Positions 35,283-43,750 are shown, counted from the first letter of the stretch. The stretch is DNA of 58,157 nucleotides from Proteobacteria bacterium ST_bin11 (GCA_002083615.1 MSXO01000057.1:1-58157), one strand, 5' to 3'. Made by a program: numbers and translations. Notes: a model not told the origin generated them from the letters alone.

Positions 35283-36044
35283 CTAGGTAGCATCACCTTT
35301 ATCGGATACGAAGTCCTTTAGATTCGGTGTCGGGGTAATTCCAAGATAGGTGGTAAAACCATACGAGGAGCTGCCGAGACAAGCAAGCACAACATATTTT
35401 GTCGGAAGGTTAACCACGTAAGAGCAATATGAACCTGTGCAATCATCCTCGGCAAAGAGCTTGATTTTGAGCGAAGTCATGAGATTCTGAAGGAAATCAA
35501 CTCTATACAGCCAATCCTCCGAAATCATTACAACGAAAAGCATTAAAAGAATGGAGCAAATAACAGTTACTATTCCAAATTTCTGATTTTCTTTCATGAG
35601 ATCCTCATGTTTTAATCCTCGAACGACATGCCAAGCAAAACCTATGATTGCGAGAATAAATATTCCAAGGTAGGTATGATTTCTGGTTCTAACTGCGGTC
35701 TGTTCAATCTCATCTAGAAGCGCCTCAGTCGCCTCGCCAGCTTGCTTAGCCGCTTCGGCCTGATCTAAAGCTACTTGCTCTAAACGCTCGGCAACTTCTT
35801 CCGCACGAATAGAAGCGTCTTCGGATTCGTTCTTAATGCGTAGACGTTCAATTTCAGCATACTGCAGCGCTGCTTCAACGTCCATCTGGTGCAATCTGAG
35901 CCGAGACTTCTCCATTTCAAGTTGTGCAGAGCGATTGCTTGCTTCAATACCTCGCAATAGTTCTTCAGTGTTGACCTGAGCAAATGTAACCGATGAAATA
36001 CACGATATTGCCGCGACAGCCAATATTTGAAGCAATCTTCTCAT
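35283..36044 (-). CDS. Secreted/periplasmic coiled-coil membrane protein of unknown function
   Basis: 253 residues. Signal peptide (MRRLLQILAVAAISCISSVTF), then a long charged coiled coil (~25-125; EIERLRIKNESEDASIRAEE, VALDQAEAAKQAGEATEALL), a membrane segment (HTYLGIFILAIIGFAWHVV), a short loop with KHEDLMKENQKFG, a second membrane segment (VTVICSILLMLFVVMI) and a C-terminal domain with CTGSYC. No family is recognised. It is the upstream partner of the HEPN gene; a membrane sensor with a nuclease effector is a plausible reading. Confidence 0.6.
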   Translation of the reverse strand: MRRLLQILAVAAISCISSVTFAQVNTEELLRGIEASNRSAQLEMEKSRLRLHQMDVEAALQYAEIERLRIKNESEDASIRAEEVAERLEQVALDQAEAAKQAGEATEALLDEIEQTAVRTRNHTYLGIFILAIIGFAWHVVRGLKHEDLMKENQKFGIVTVICSILLMLFVVMISEDWLYRVDFLQNLMTSLKIKLFAEDDCTGSYCSYVVNLPTKYVVLACLGSSSYGFTTYLGITPTPNLKDFVSDKGDAT

Positions 36045-36089
36045 TGTTACTCCATACCTTAAAGGGCTGCACGATAGCTAGAGCAACGC

Positions 36090-36120
36090 GAAACCCAGCA
36101 AAAACGTCAAGCTGGGTTTC
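36090..36120. promoter_or_regulatory. 10-bp inverted repeat upstream of the coiled-coil gene
   Basis: GAAACCCAGC / GCTGGGTTTC, a perfect 10-bp stem with an 11-base loop, 45 bases upstream of the start of the coiled-coil gene. It could be a terminator for plus-strand reading-through or an operator for the HEPN operon. No T-run follows on the minus strand. A second 8-bp repeat, AATCCAAC / GTTGGATT, lies further upstream. Confidence 0.4.
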
Positions 36121-36210
36121 ATTTCATTCAACCCAGACTACAAAAACCAACAATCCAACGATTTCCGCTCCGATTTGTTGGATTACGCTATCGCTAACCA
36201 ATCCTGCATT

Positions 36211-36476
36211 GGGGCGGGTTTTGTCCCGTATGCCGCGCCGAGCACCGGAGCTTTTGGCGGGATCAGCCCGTAGGGGCGATGCATGGATGCATCGCGTTGC
36301 CGAAGGGGCAGGAAGCCCCTTTCGGCAACCCCCGTCTAAAGCGAGGAGCGCAGGGAATAAGCGGCATCCGGGTGTCTTTTCTTTTGGATACTTTTCTTTG
36401 GACAAGCAAAGAAAAGTATCTCGGTTGTCGGTCCGAGAACCGACATTAAAATAATCCGTCGCGTCAGCGACACATT
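36211..36476 (-). repeat. Structured repeat, copy B (~266 bp), inverted relative to copy A
   Basis: It reads on the minus strand as copy A does: outer end AATGTGTCGC at 36476, inner end near GCCGCGCCGAGCACCGGAGC at 36231-36250. The long hairpin is GATACTTTTCTTTG / CAAAGAAAAGTATC (36387-36420) and the central one GCGATGCA-TGGA-TGCATCGC (36276-36295). Both stems differ from copy A in sequence but remain fully paired. The inner 1.8 kb between copies holds the HEPN pair. Confidence 0.88.
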
Positions 36477-36479
36477 AAC

Positions 36480-36578
36480 TCAAACAACCTCACCCTCTTC
36501 ATACAAAGTCTCCGGCTCAATATCAGCTCCATTCGGCCAAGATATACTCCAGCCAACGACAACGGGTATGTATTGCAT
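36480..36578 (-). pseudogene. Probable C-terminal fragment of a DUF2442-type protein
   Basis: 32 codons starting 3 bases after the HicA stop: GWSISWPNGADIEPETLYEE, matching the 'WPNGADI.P..LYE' end of DUF2442 proteins as I remember them. The expected ~50 upstream residues are missing. It ends 4 bases before repeat copy B. Either a remnant or a short gene read through from hicBA. Confidence 0.4.
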
Positions 36579-36580
36579 GG

Positions 36581-36760
36581 CTATTTACCAATCAGTTTCT
36601 TGATAATAGTTTTCGCCAGATAATCGTTAATCTCGTTATGCCTCGGCACTGCCTGAGATTGCCTTGTTTCTTCGTTGGTGTACCAATCGTGATTGCCACC
36701 ATGCCTGGATAAATGACAACCCATTTCTTCAAGAATTTTCAGCAAATCCCGTCTTTTCAT
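36581..36760 (-). CDS. hicA: HicA-type mRNA interferase toxin
   Basis: 59 residues. MKRRDLLKILEEMGCHLSRH and GGNHDWYTNEETRQSQAVPR match HicA: the GCH.SRHGGNH region carries the catalytic His, and VPRHNEINDYLAKTIIKKLI is the usual C-terminal helix. HicA cleaves mRNA. Its ATG overlaps the TGA of the upstream hicB by one base. Read by hand; shorter than many automatic ORF cut-offs. Confidence 0.9.
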   Translation of the reverse strand: MKRRDLLKILEEMGCHLSRHGGNHDWYTNEETRQSQAVPRHNEINDYLAKTIIKKLIGK

Positions 36761-36957
36761 CAGGCGACCTGCAAAGTCTCCACTTTACGAATAAAAGGAA
36801 TCTCCTGCGTTTCAAAATCCTTACACAAGTCCAACAAGTTTTCCTGCAATTCCTGCTTAGTTTCGCCTTGCGTTAAATAATCAGGATATTCATTCAGAAA
36901 ACCCAAGTAGAAATCGCCGTCTTTCCAGCAAGTATATTCAACCGTTTTCAATGTCAT
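36760..36957 (-). CDS. hicB: HicB-type antitoxin
   Basis: 65 residues: YTCWKDGDFYLGFLNEYPDY, LTQGETKQELQENLLDLCKD. The 'DG.Y.G....P...TQG.T..E...NL.D' pattern is the partial RNase-H-fold of HicB. The C-terminal DNA-binding (HTH/RHH) part of longer HicB proteins is absent, as in many short HicB forms. The gene order hicB then hicA is the less common one. It sits next to alaS. Confidence 0.88.
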   Translation of the reverse strand: MTLKTVEYTCWKDGDFYLGFLNEYPDYLTQGETKQELQENLLDLCKDFETQEIPFIRKVETLQVA

Positions 36958-36999
36958 CTCCCAACAAAAGGCTTAAACAACCCGTCGTATCAATTAATC

Positions 37000-39609
37000 C
37001 TAACCCAACCGCTCCCTCACCCACTCCGGCACCGCCGCCAAAGCCGCCGGCAATCCAGCAGGATCATTCCCCCCAGCCTGCGCCATATCCGGCCGACCGC
37101 CGCCTTTACCACCGACTTGCAACGCCACAAAATTCACCAATTCCCCGGCTTTGACTTTATCCATCGCATCTTTCGACACACTGGCGATCAGACTGACTTT
37201 ATCGCCGCTCACCGCCGCTAATACTAAAGCCGCACTGCCTAATTTGTTTTTTAACTGATCAGCCAGATCGCGCAGCGCTTTCGGATCGACGTCGTCGAGT
37301 TTCACCGCCAGCACTTTCACGCCGTTGACATCGACCGCTTGGCTGGTCATTTCATCGCCAGCCGAGCTGGCTAATTTAGCCTTCAATTTTTCCAGTTCTT
37401 TTTCCAGGCCGCGGTTTTTTTCCAGCAGTTGGTGGACTTTATCCGCTGCTTTATCGGGAGCTGCTTTCAATAAGCCGGCGATGCTGAGCAAGGCTCTCTC
37501 CCGTTGCTCCAACCAATCCAAGGCGCCTTGACCGGTCACGGCTTCCAGACGTCTTACGCCGGCTGCGACGCCGGTTTCGCCGACAATTTTAAACAAGCCA
37601 ATGTCGCCGGCTCTATCGACGTGAGTACCGCCGCACAGCTCAGTGGAGAATTCGCCGATTTTCAACACGCGCACTTCGTCACCGTATTTTTCGCCAAACA
37701 AGGCCATCGCCCCGGCTTTCACAGCATCATCTTTAGCCATGATTTCCGCGGCTACCGGATTATTCAAACGAATTTGTTCGTTAACCAAGCGCTCAACAGT
37801 AGCAATTTCTGCTGGTGTCATGGGTTCGAAATGGGAGAAGTCGAAACGCAAGCGCTCTGAGTTAACTTGCGAACCCTTTTGCGCCACATGTTCGCCCAAA
37901 GTCGCCCGCAAAGCGGCATGCAGTAAATGCGTAGCAGAGTGATTCCGCTCAGTAGCTTTCCGGATTTCAGCATCGACGCTGACTTCACAAGCTTGGCCTT
38001 CGCTGAGCGTACCCCGCAATACCTTACCTTTATGCAGGAACAGCTTACCGCCTTGCTTTTGCGTATCGTGAACTTCAAAAACAGCATCGCCGCATTCGAT
38101 GCGACCGGTGTCGCCCACTTGGCCGCCGGACTCTGCATAGAACGGGGTTTGATCCAAAATCACCACGCCTTCGTCGCCCGCTTCCAAAGCATCGACCGGC
38201 TGGCCTAGCTTGAATAAGCCCAGAATTTGCACCGAACCATCAAGATGGAAATAGCCGGTAAATTCGGTACTGCTGTCGTGTTTAATATCTTGATCGTAAT
38301 CCGCCGCGAAACTGCCGCCGGCCCTTGCCCGATCACGCTGCGCAGCCATTTCCACTTCAAAGCCGGCATGATCGACACTCAGATTATTTTCGCGGGCAAA
38401 ATCGGCCGTCAAATCCACCGGAAAGCCGTAGGTGTCGTATAACAAAAACACCACGTCGCCAGGGATAACGTGACCGTCCATTTTAGCGACGCAGTTTTCT
38501 AGGATTTTCATACCCTGCTCGAGGGTTTCTGCGAAGCGCTCTTCTTCTTTTTTCAACACCCGTTCAACTTGTTCCTGAGCCTTGGCTAGCTCAGGATAAG
38601 CCGCGCCCATTTCAGCCACCAACGGCGCGACCAGCTTGTAAAAGAACGTGTCTTGAATACCCAAACGGTAACCGTGGCGAATCGCTCGGCGCACGATACG
38701 GCGCAACACATAGCCGCGGCCCTCGTTACTTGGCAACACGCCATCGGCCACCATAAACGCGCATGAACGGATATGATCCGCGATTACCCGCAACGAGCTA
38801 TTCGCCAAATCGGCAGTGCCGGCTAGTTGCCCGGCGACTTTTAACAGATTTTGGAACAGGTCAATTTCGTAGTTGCTATGCACGCCTTGCATCACAGCCG
38901 AAATCCGCTCCAGGCCCATGCCGGTATCGACCGACGGCGCCGGCAGCGGTGTCAGATTGCCGTCTTTGTCGCGGTCATATTGCATAAACACCAGATTCCA
39001 GATTTCGATGTAACGGTCGCCGTCTTCGTCCGGGCTGCCGGGAGGGCCGCCGGCTACATGTTCGCCGTGATCGTAGAAAATCTCGGTGCAAGGACCGCAA
39101 GGCCCGACATCGCCCATCGACCAAAAATTATCTTTAGCGCCGATCCGTGAAAAGCGTTTGGGGTCGTGTTTCACATCTTCCAGCCAAATCGCTTCCGCTT
39201 CGGAATCTTCGTCAAACACTGTTACCCAAAGTCTTTCCTTAGGGATACCCAGTTCTTTGGTTAAGAAGTCCCAAGCAAAATGAATCGCATCGCGTTTGAA
39301 ATAATCGCCAAAGCTGAAGTTGCCGAGCATCTCGAAGAAGGTGTGATGGCGCGCGGTGTAGCCGACGTTCTCCAGATCGTTGTGCTTGCCGCCTGCTCGC
39401 ACGCAGCGTTGGCTGGTGGCGGCGCGGGTGAAATCCAACTTCTCCCGGCCTAAGAATACGTCTTTAAACTGTACCATCCCGGCATTGGTAAACAACAGCG
39501 TGGGATCGTTGCCCGGCACCAGAGTACTGGACGGTTGCACGGCATGACCGTGTTGGCGAAAGAATTCCAAAAAGGCGGCCCGCAATTCGGCGCTGGTCAT
39601 TTTTTTCAT
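37000..39609 (-). CDS. alaS: Alanyl-tRNA synthetase
   Basis: 869 residues, a normal length. RAAFLEFFRQHGHAVQPSST, LFTNAGMVQFKDVFLG, MGDVGPCGPCTEIFYDHG, and the editing-domain motifs RNHSATHLLHAALRATLGEH (HxxxH) and TELCGGTHVDRAGDIG (C-x-x-x-H) are all present, as is the C-terminal oligomerisation domain ending in GGNDPAGLPAALAAV. It charges tRNA-Ala and edits mischarged Ser/Gly. recX and recA lie upstream in the same direction, as in most gammaproteobacteria. Downstream, an island replaces the expected adjacency to lysC. Confidence 0.97.
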   Translation of the reverse strand: MKKMTSAELRAAFLEFFRQHGHAVQPSSTLVPGNDPTLLFTNAGMVQFKDVFLGREKLDFTRAATSQRCVRAGGKHNDLENVGYTARHHTFFEMLGNFSFGDYFKRDAIHFAWDFLTKELGIPKERLWVTVFDEDSEAEAIWLEDVKHDPKRFSRIGAKDNFWSMGDVGPCGPCTEIFYDHGEHVAGGPPGSPDEDGDRYIEIWNLVFMQYDRDKDGNLTPLPAPSVDTGMGLERISAVMQGVHSNYEIDLFQNLLKVAGQLAGTADLANSSLRVIADHIRSCAFMVADGVLPSNEGRGYVLRRIVRRAIRHGYRLGIQDTFFYKLVAPLVAEMGAAYPELAKAQEQVERVLKKEEERFAETLEQGMKILENCVAKMDGHVIPGDVVFLLYDTYGFPVDLTADFARENNLSVDHAGFEVEMAAQRDRARAGGSFAADYDQDIKHDSSTEFTGYFHLDGSVQILGLFKLGQPVDALEAGDEGVVILDQTPFYAESGGQVGDTGRIECGDAVFEVHDTQKQGGKLFLHKGKVLRGTLSEGQACEVSVDAEIRKATERNHSATHLLHAALRATLGEHVAQKGSQVNSERLRFDFSHFEPMTPAEIATVERLVNEQIRLNNPVAAEIMAKDDAVKAGAMALFGEKYGDEVRVLKIGEFSTELCGGTHVDRAGDIGLFKIVGETGVAAGVRRLEAVTGQGALDWLEQRERALLSIAGLLKAAPDKAADKVHQLLEKNRGLEKELEKLKAKLASSAGDEMTSQAVDVNGVKVLAVKLDDVDPKALRDLADQLKNKLGSAALVLAAVSGDKVSLIASVSKDAMDKVKAGELVNFVALQVGGKGGGRPDMAQAGGNDPAGLPAALAAVPEWVRERLG

Positions 39610-39706
39610 TGTGCTTACTTCGGTGGTTTTTTATTCCGTTACAAAAGCGTGGCCTGGGGTATAAGGAGCCACATATCAATTTTGGCTAAGCGTTGCGTAA
39701 ACTCGC

Positions 39707-40204
39707 CTAAATCGACCTATTTAATTTGATTTTCAATTCCGCAAACAAGCGTTTAATCATCTCGCCGCTGAAACCGCGTTGCTGCAAGAAACGACTACGT
39801 TGCAGCCATTCGTTTTGGGTCAGCGATTTTTCGTCGCCGTATTTACCCGAATACACATCGAACAACAGGTTTTGCCAACCGCCCTGCTCTTCCGCTTTGC
39901 CGTCCAGATCAGCATCGTTGATACCGCGCTGTTGCAACTCGTAGCGTATGCGCATCGGCCCGAAGCCGTTTTGGATACGCTGTCGCACATAACATTCCGT
40001 GTAGCGTTCGTCGTTTTGCCAATTCTGCTCGGCAATCCCATCGATGACCGGCTCAACTTCGTCGCGATTAAAACCGCGTAGTGCCAATCTATCCAGTAAC
40101 TCCCGGCGGCTATGTTCGCGCCGTGCCAATAACCTTAGGCAGACCGCTTCTATCTGCTGCCGACGCTCAATCGCCGTCGACAAACTCGGTGTCGTCGTCT
40201 TCAT
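39707..40204 (-). CDS. recX: RecX, regulator of RecA
   Basis: 165 residues. Three-helix repeats: EAVCLRLLARREHSRRELLD, LALRGFNRDEVEPVIDGIAE, NDERYTECYVRQRIQNGFGP, IRYELQQRGIND and RFLQQRGFSGEMIKRLFAEL. RecX binds RecA filaments and limits their activity. The first ATG (40204) overlaps the recA 3' end by 38 bases. A TTG at codon 8 would shorten the overlap to about 17 bases; the start is not settled by a clear ribosome site. Confidence 0.92.
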   Translation of the reverse strand: MKTTTPSLSTAIERRQQIEAVCLRLLARREHSRRELLDRLALRGFNRDEVEPVIDGIAEQNWQNDERYTECYVRQRIQNGFGPMRIRYELQQRGINDADLDGKAEEQGGWQNLLFDVYSGKYGDEKSLTQNEWLQRSRFLQQRGFSGEMIKRLFAELKIKLNRSI

Positions 40205-41219
40205 GAACCGGAGCCGGTGCTGTAGCTAACTTGGCAAAGGCTTTTTCGCGTATGGCTTTTTCCAGTTCGGCAGCTTTATCCGGGTTATCACGCAGGAACT
40301 GCTTGGCATTGTCCTTGCCCTGGCCGATCTTTTCGTTATTGTAGGCATACCAGGAACCAGACTTCTGCACAAAACCAAATTCCACACCCAAATCCACCAA
40401 CTCGCCGAAGAAGGATACCCCTTCGCCGTAGAGAATCTCGAAATCGGCTTGTTTGAACGGCGGTGCGACTTTGTTTTTAACCACTTTGACGCGGGTTTCG
40501 TTGCCGATTACCTCGTCGCCTTTCTTGATCGAACCGATCCGACGAATATCCAAACGTACAGACGCATAAAACTTCAGGGCGTTACCGCCGGTAGTGGTCT
40601 CAGGATTGCCGAACATCACGCCAATTTTCATTCGCAATTGGTTGATAAAAATCACCAGCGTGTTAGAGCGTTTGATATTGGCGGTTAATTTGCGCAGCGC
40701 TTGCGACATTAAGCGGGCTTGCAAGCCCATGTGTGAATCACCCATGTCACCTTCGATTTCGGCTTTTGGGGTCAAAGCCGCTACCGAGTCGATCACCACG
40801 ATGTCGACCGCGCCGGAACGCACCAGCATGTCGGTGATTTCCAGAGCCTGTTCCCCGGTATCCGGCTGTGACACCAGCAAGTCTTCGATATTGACACCGA
40901 TCTTTTGCGCATAAACAGGATCCAACGCATGCTCGGCGTCGACAAACGCTGCGGTACCGCCCAGTTTTTGCATTTGGGCGATGGTTTGCAGCGTTAAAGT
41001 GGTTTTACCGGACGATTCCGGTCCGTAAATTTCGATGACCCGACCGCGCGGCAAACCGCCCACGCCAAGCGCTATGTCCAAAGACAACGAACCGGTGGAT
41101 ACCACTTCGATATCCCGGCTGGCTGCGACGTCGCCCATCCGCATCACGGAGCCCTTGCCGAATTGTTTTTCGATCTGCATCAAGGCGGCGCCCAGCGCCT
41201 TTTTCTTGTTTTCGTCCAT
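40167..41219 (-). CDS. recA: RecA recombinase
   Basis: 350 residues. GPESSGKTTLTLQTIAQMQK (Walker A), VIDSVAALTPKAEIEGDMGD, LIFINQLRMKIGVMFGNPET-type segment (VIFINQLRMKIGVMFGNPE here) and an acidic C-terminal tail EDDDTEFVDGD. It drives strand exchange, SOS induction and repair. The upstream gap to cobB is 71 bases; I found no convincing LexA box there. Confidence 0.98.
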   Translation of the reverse strand: MDENKKKALGAALMQIEKQFGKGSVMRMGDVAASRDIEVVSTGSLSLDIALGVGGLPRGRVIEIYGPESSGKTTLTLQTIAQMQKLGGTAAFVDAEHALDPVYAQKIGVNIEDLLVSQPDTGEQALEITDMLVRSGAVDIVVIDSVAALTPKAEIEGDMGDSHMGLQARLMSQALRKLTANIKRSNTLVIFINQLRMKIGVMFGNPETTTGGNALKFYASVRLDIRRIGSIKKGDEVIGNETRVKVVKNKVAPPFKQADFEILYGEGVSFFGELVDLGVEFGFVQKSGSWYAYNNEKIGQGKDNAKQFLRDNPDKAAELEKAIREKAFAKLATAPAPVHEDDDTEFVDGD

Positions 41220-41290
41220 TTTTAGTACCTGCTGTTGTCTGGCCGGTGAAAGCCGCGCATTATCCCATAGACCCTGGCCGTGAAACAGTT

Positions 41291-42625
41291 TTAATCGCTG
41301 TGCAAACCTGAGAAAAAGCTGGCGGCAAGCTGCGGGTTATAGGGGAAATACAAGTGCAGATAAGAGGCTTGCAAGGAGCCTTTGCGGAAAAAGCCCTCGC
41401 CGTGGCCGAAACTGCGTTGCGCGGTGGAGACAGCAAATGGTTCCAGAGCTGTATCCAGCTTGGAAAAATGAAAGCTGTGGCCTCGAATCTCGCCCTGCTC
41501 CAATTGCAAACTATGCATGCCCAGATTAGCCAGTTTGGTTTGCATGACTGCATTCCCTGGCAACAAACCGACCATGGCCGCTTGGTGACCGTCTTTATCT
41601 GCCAGACTATCCAGTAAATACAAAAAACCGCCGCATTCGGCGTAGATGGCTTTACCGGCCTGATGATGGGTAATTAGCGCTTGCTTCATTGCCGTATTAT
41701 CGGTCAACGCTTGCAGATGCAGCTCCGGATAGCCGCCGGGCAAATATACACTGTCGGCTGCGGGCAAATCACCATCGACCAAGGGAGAGAAAAATACCAG
41801 CTCAGCCCCCATCGCTTGCAAGCATTCAAGATTGGCTTGGTAGATGAACGAAAACGCCGAATCGCGAGCCACGGCGACACGTTTACCTGCCAATAAACGC
41901 GGCGGCGGATTGGTTGAGGCGACGGCAAAATTGACCGAATCCGGCAAAAGGCAAGGCGTAAATCCGTTCAATAATTCGGCAGCCCGCGCCAATCGCGCAT
42001 CCAGATCGCCGATTTCATCAGCTTGCAGCAAACCCAAATGCCGGGATGGCAAGCCAACGGCTTCGTCTCGGCTCATGGCCGCCAAAAAAGGCATATTGGC
42101 TGGCAACGCCTCCTGCAACATTTTCGCATGCCCTCCGCTGCCGACTTTATTAGCAATCACGCCAGCAAACGCTAGCTGCGGTCGATAATGGGCCAAGCCG
42201 AATGCGACTGCGGCAAAGGTTTGTGCCATACCCTGCGCATCGATCACCGCCGCGACCGGCACCGCTAAAGCCTGGGCCAGATCAGCGCTGCTACTATCGC
42301 CGTCGAACAAGCCCATCACACCTTCGATCAGAATCAAATCCGCTTCGCCGGCGGCGCGATACAACAATTCTCGACAATGCGCCTCGCCCATCATCCATAA
42401 ATCCAGCTGATAGACGGGCTGCCCGCAGGCATACGCCAAAATCTGCGGATCGATGAAATCCGGACCAGTCTTGAATACCCGCACCCGACGGCCTTGCTGC
42501 CTGTGGTAATACGCGAGCGCTGCGGTGACGGTGGTCTTGCCCTGCCCGGAAGCAGGGGCACTGACCAACATGGCTGGACAATTGCGCGTTTGCGCAGGCT
42601 GGGGTGAAACGGGGGAAACAGTCAA
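41291..42625 (-). CDS. cobB: Cobyrinate a,c-diamide synthase
   Basis: 444 residues if it starts at the TTG at 42625, which has AAGGA 7 bases upstream; an ATG at 42664 or one at 42571 are alternatives. P-loop MLVSAPASGQGKTTVTAALA, FKTGPDFIDPQILA, LILIEGVMGLFDGDSS (N-terminal dethiobiotin-synthetase-like domain), then a class-I glutamine amidotransferase-like C-terminal domain with IYAECGGFLYLLDSL (Cys nucleophile) and HSFHFSKLD. It amidates cobyrinic acid a- and c-carboxylates in B12 synthesis (CbiA/CobB). No other cobalamin gene is in the window. Confidence 0.93.
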   Translation of the reverse strand: MTVSPVSPQPAQTRNCPAMLVSAPASGQGKTTVTAALAYYHRQQGRRVRVFKTGPDFIDPQILAYACGQPVYQLDLWMMGEAHCRELLYRAAGEADLILIEGVMGLFDGDSSSADLAQALAVPVAAVIDAQGMAQTFAAVAFGLAHYRPQLAFAGVIANKVGSGGHAKMLQEALPANMPFLAAMSRDEAVGLPSRHLGLLQADEIGDLDARLARAAELLNGFTPCLLPDSVNFAVASTNPPPRLLAGKRVAVARDSAFSFIYQANLECLQAMGAELVFFSPLVDGDLPAADSVYLPGGYPELHLQALTDNTAMKQALITHHQAGKAIYAECGGFLYLLDSLADKDGHQAAMVGLLPGNAVMQTKLANLGMHSLQLEQGEIRGHSFHFSKLDTALEPFAVSTAQRSFGHGEGFFRKGSLQASYLHLYFPYNPQLAASFFSGLHSD

Positions 42626-42768
42626 AATATCAGTCCTTTCGGTAAAACTACAGTTGATAAACACTTATTAAAATTATCACGCCCTTCGATAAGCCCATCA
42701 GCACGCCGCTACCATCACCTGCTAATTCGGCACAATGATCGGTCATAAACCACCACACCACATCGCGA

Positions 42769-42996
42769 CTAGTTCGTGGAGCCGTGATACATGATCAAAA
42801 TGTCATCTATCGATGATCCCAGGTTTGCCGTATGAGCCTTGATGGCTGCAATAAAATCAAGCAAAGCCATCAGGTAACCGAGACCGATAATTAGCAGGAA
42901 GACAGTGTTGAAAATTTTCTCGCTGGTGAAAATATCTCGGAAACGGCGACAGTGCTTGGGCATGGGCAAGTAAAAACAGGGAAAATCCATACCCAA
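42769..42996 (-). pseudogene. Short membrane-protein fragment, probably truncated
   Basis: 75 codons: KIFNTVFLLIIGLGYLMALL is a membrane segment, then NLGSSIDDILIMYHGSTN and a stop. The pattern of one membrane segment, a '..SV.D....YHG' motif and then the rest of the protein occurs, from memory, in longer proteins, so this may be the N-terminal part of a broken gene. Alternatively a genuine small protein. No neighbours suggest a role. The rest of 42665-43276 contains nothing recognised. Confidence 0.35.
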
Positions 42997-43276
42997 CTGC
43001 TACAACTGGGAATTGCAGAGCCAATCCGGCACCCGCTCGAATGCACAGCACAAATCGGCTTTTAGAATAATCGATATGGAAATATTGATCTACGCGAAGT
43101 TCGCGGAAAAATCATACGGAGATTTTTATTTTTATCGCATAATCAAACCCGATCTTCAGCGCTGGTTTTGAACTAACCATCCATTAATTGGCTGTTAGGA
43201 TGACTAGCAAAAAATAACAATGAAACTATCCCCAGCGATTTTAGTCCTTGGGAAACACACCTTTGCAGGAGAACAA

Positions 43277-43750
43277 ATGCGTACTTTATTACTTTCTTTA
43301 CTCGCAGCCACCGCTATTTGCGGCAGATTATCGATAGCGCAGGCCGAAGAATCCGCCAATATCGCTGTTCCGGACAAAGTCCGAGCCAATATTCTTAAAA
43401 GGCACCCACAAGCACAGGATTTAAAAGCAACCCGCGAAACTCATTTTAGCCAACAGTTGCTTGAAGTGAGCTTTAAAGACGCGGAAGACGAACTGAAGCA
43501 CGAGTTATTTAGGACCGACGGCGCATTGTTTGCAAACGAAATCTTGTTGGCAAACGGCTTGGAAATATCGCCTGATGTGACCAAAGTGCTGGCCGATAAT
43601 TTCCCCGGTTATAAGCTGCACAAGGCCGAACTGGTCATTAATCCAAACGGCGTGGGCGAAGAATACGAATTATTTATCGAAGTGGGCGGCAGCAAATGGA
43701 AAGTGGCGGTCAACGACAAAGGGCAAATCACCGATAAAGATGTGTATTAA
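43277..43750 (+). CDS. Secreted PepSY-like protein
   Basis: 157 residues from the ATG at 43277, chosen over an upstream in-frame start at 43220 because AGGAG precedes it by 5 bases and a signal peptide starts there (MRTLLLSLLAATAICG, cleavage after AQA). The mature part has two repeats with the PepSY-like pattern: VPDKVRANILKRHPQAQDLK, LLEVSFKDAEDELKHELFRT and then VTKVLADNFPGYKLHKAELV, YELFIEVGGSKWKVAVNDKG. Such proteins bind or inhibit other periplasmic proteins. No particular partner is visible. Confidence 0.78.
   Translation: MRTLLLSLLAATAICGRLSIAQAEESANIAVPDKVRANILKRHPQAQDLKATRETHFSQQLLEVSFKDAEDELKHELFRTDGALFANEILLANGLEISPDVTKVLADNFPGYKLHKAELVINPNGVGEEYELFIEVGGSKWKVAVNDKGQITDKDVY

Noticed and set aside
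36124..36405. Open frame of ~93 codons in repeat copy B (and a 100-codon frame in copy A)
   Set aside because: These frames lie wholly or mostly in the structured repeat, differ between copies, have no ribosome site, and are explained by the GC-rich hairpins.
41220..41290. LexA (SOS) box upstream of recA
   Set aside because: The best candidate, CTGTTTCACGGCCAGG, matches only one half of CTGT-N8-ACAG, too weak to support.
42626..43276. Cobalamin riboswitch upstream of cobB
   Set aside because: No recognisable B12-box or conserved stem was seen in the leader.
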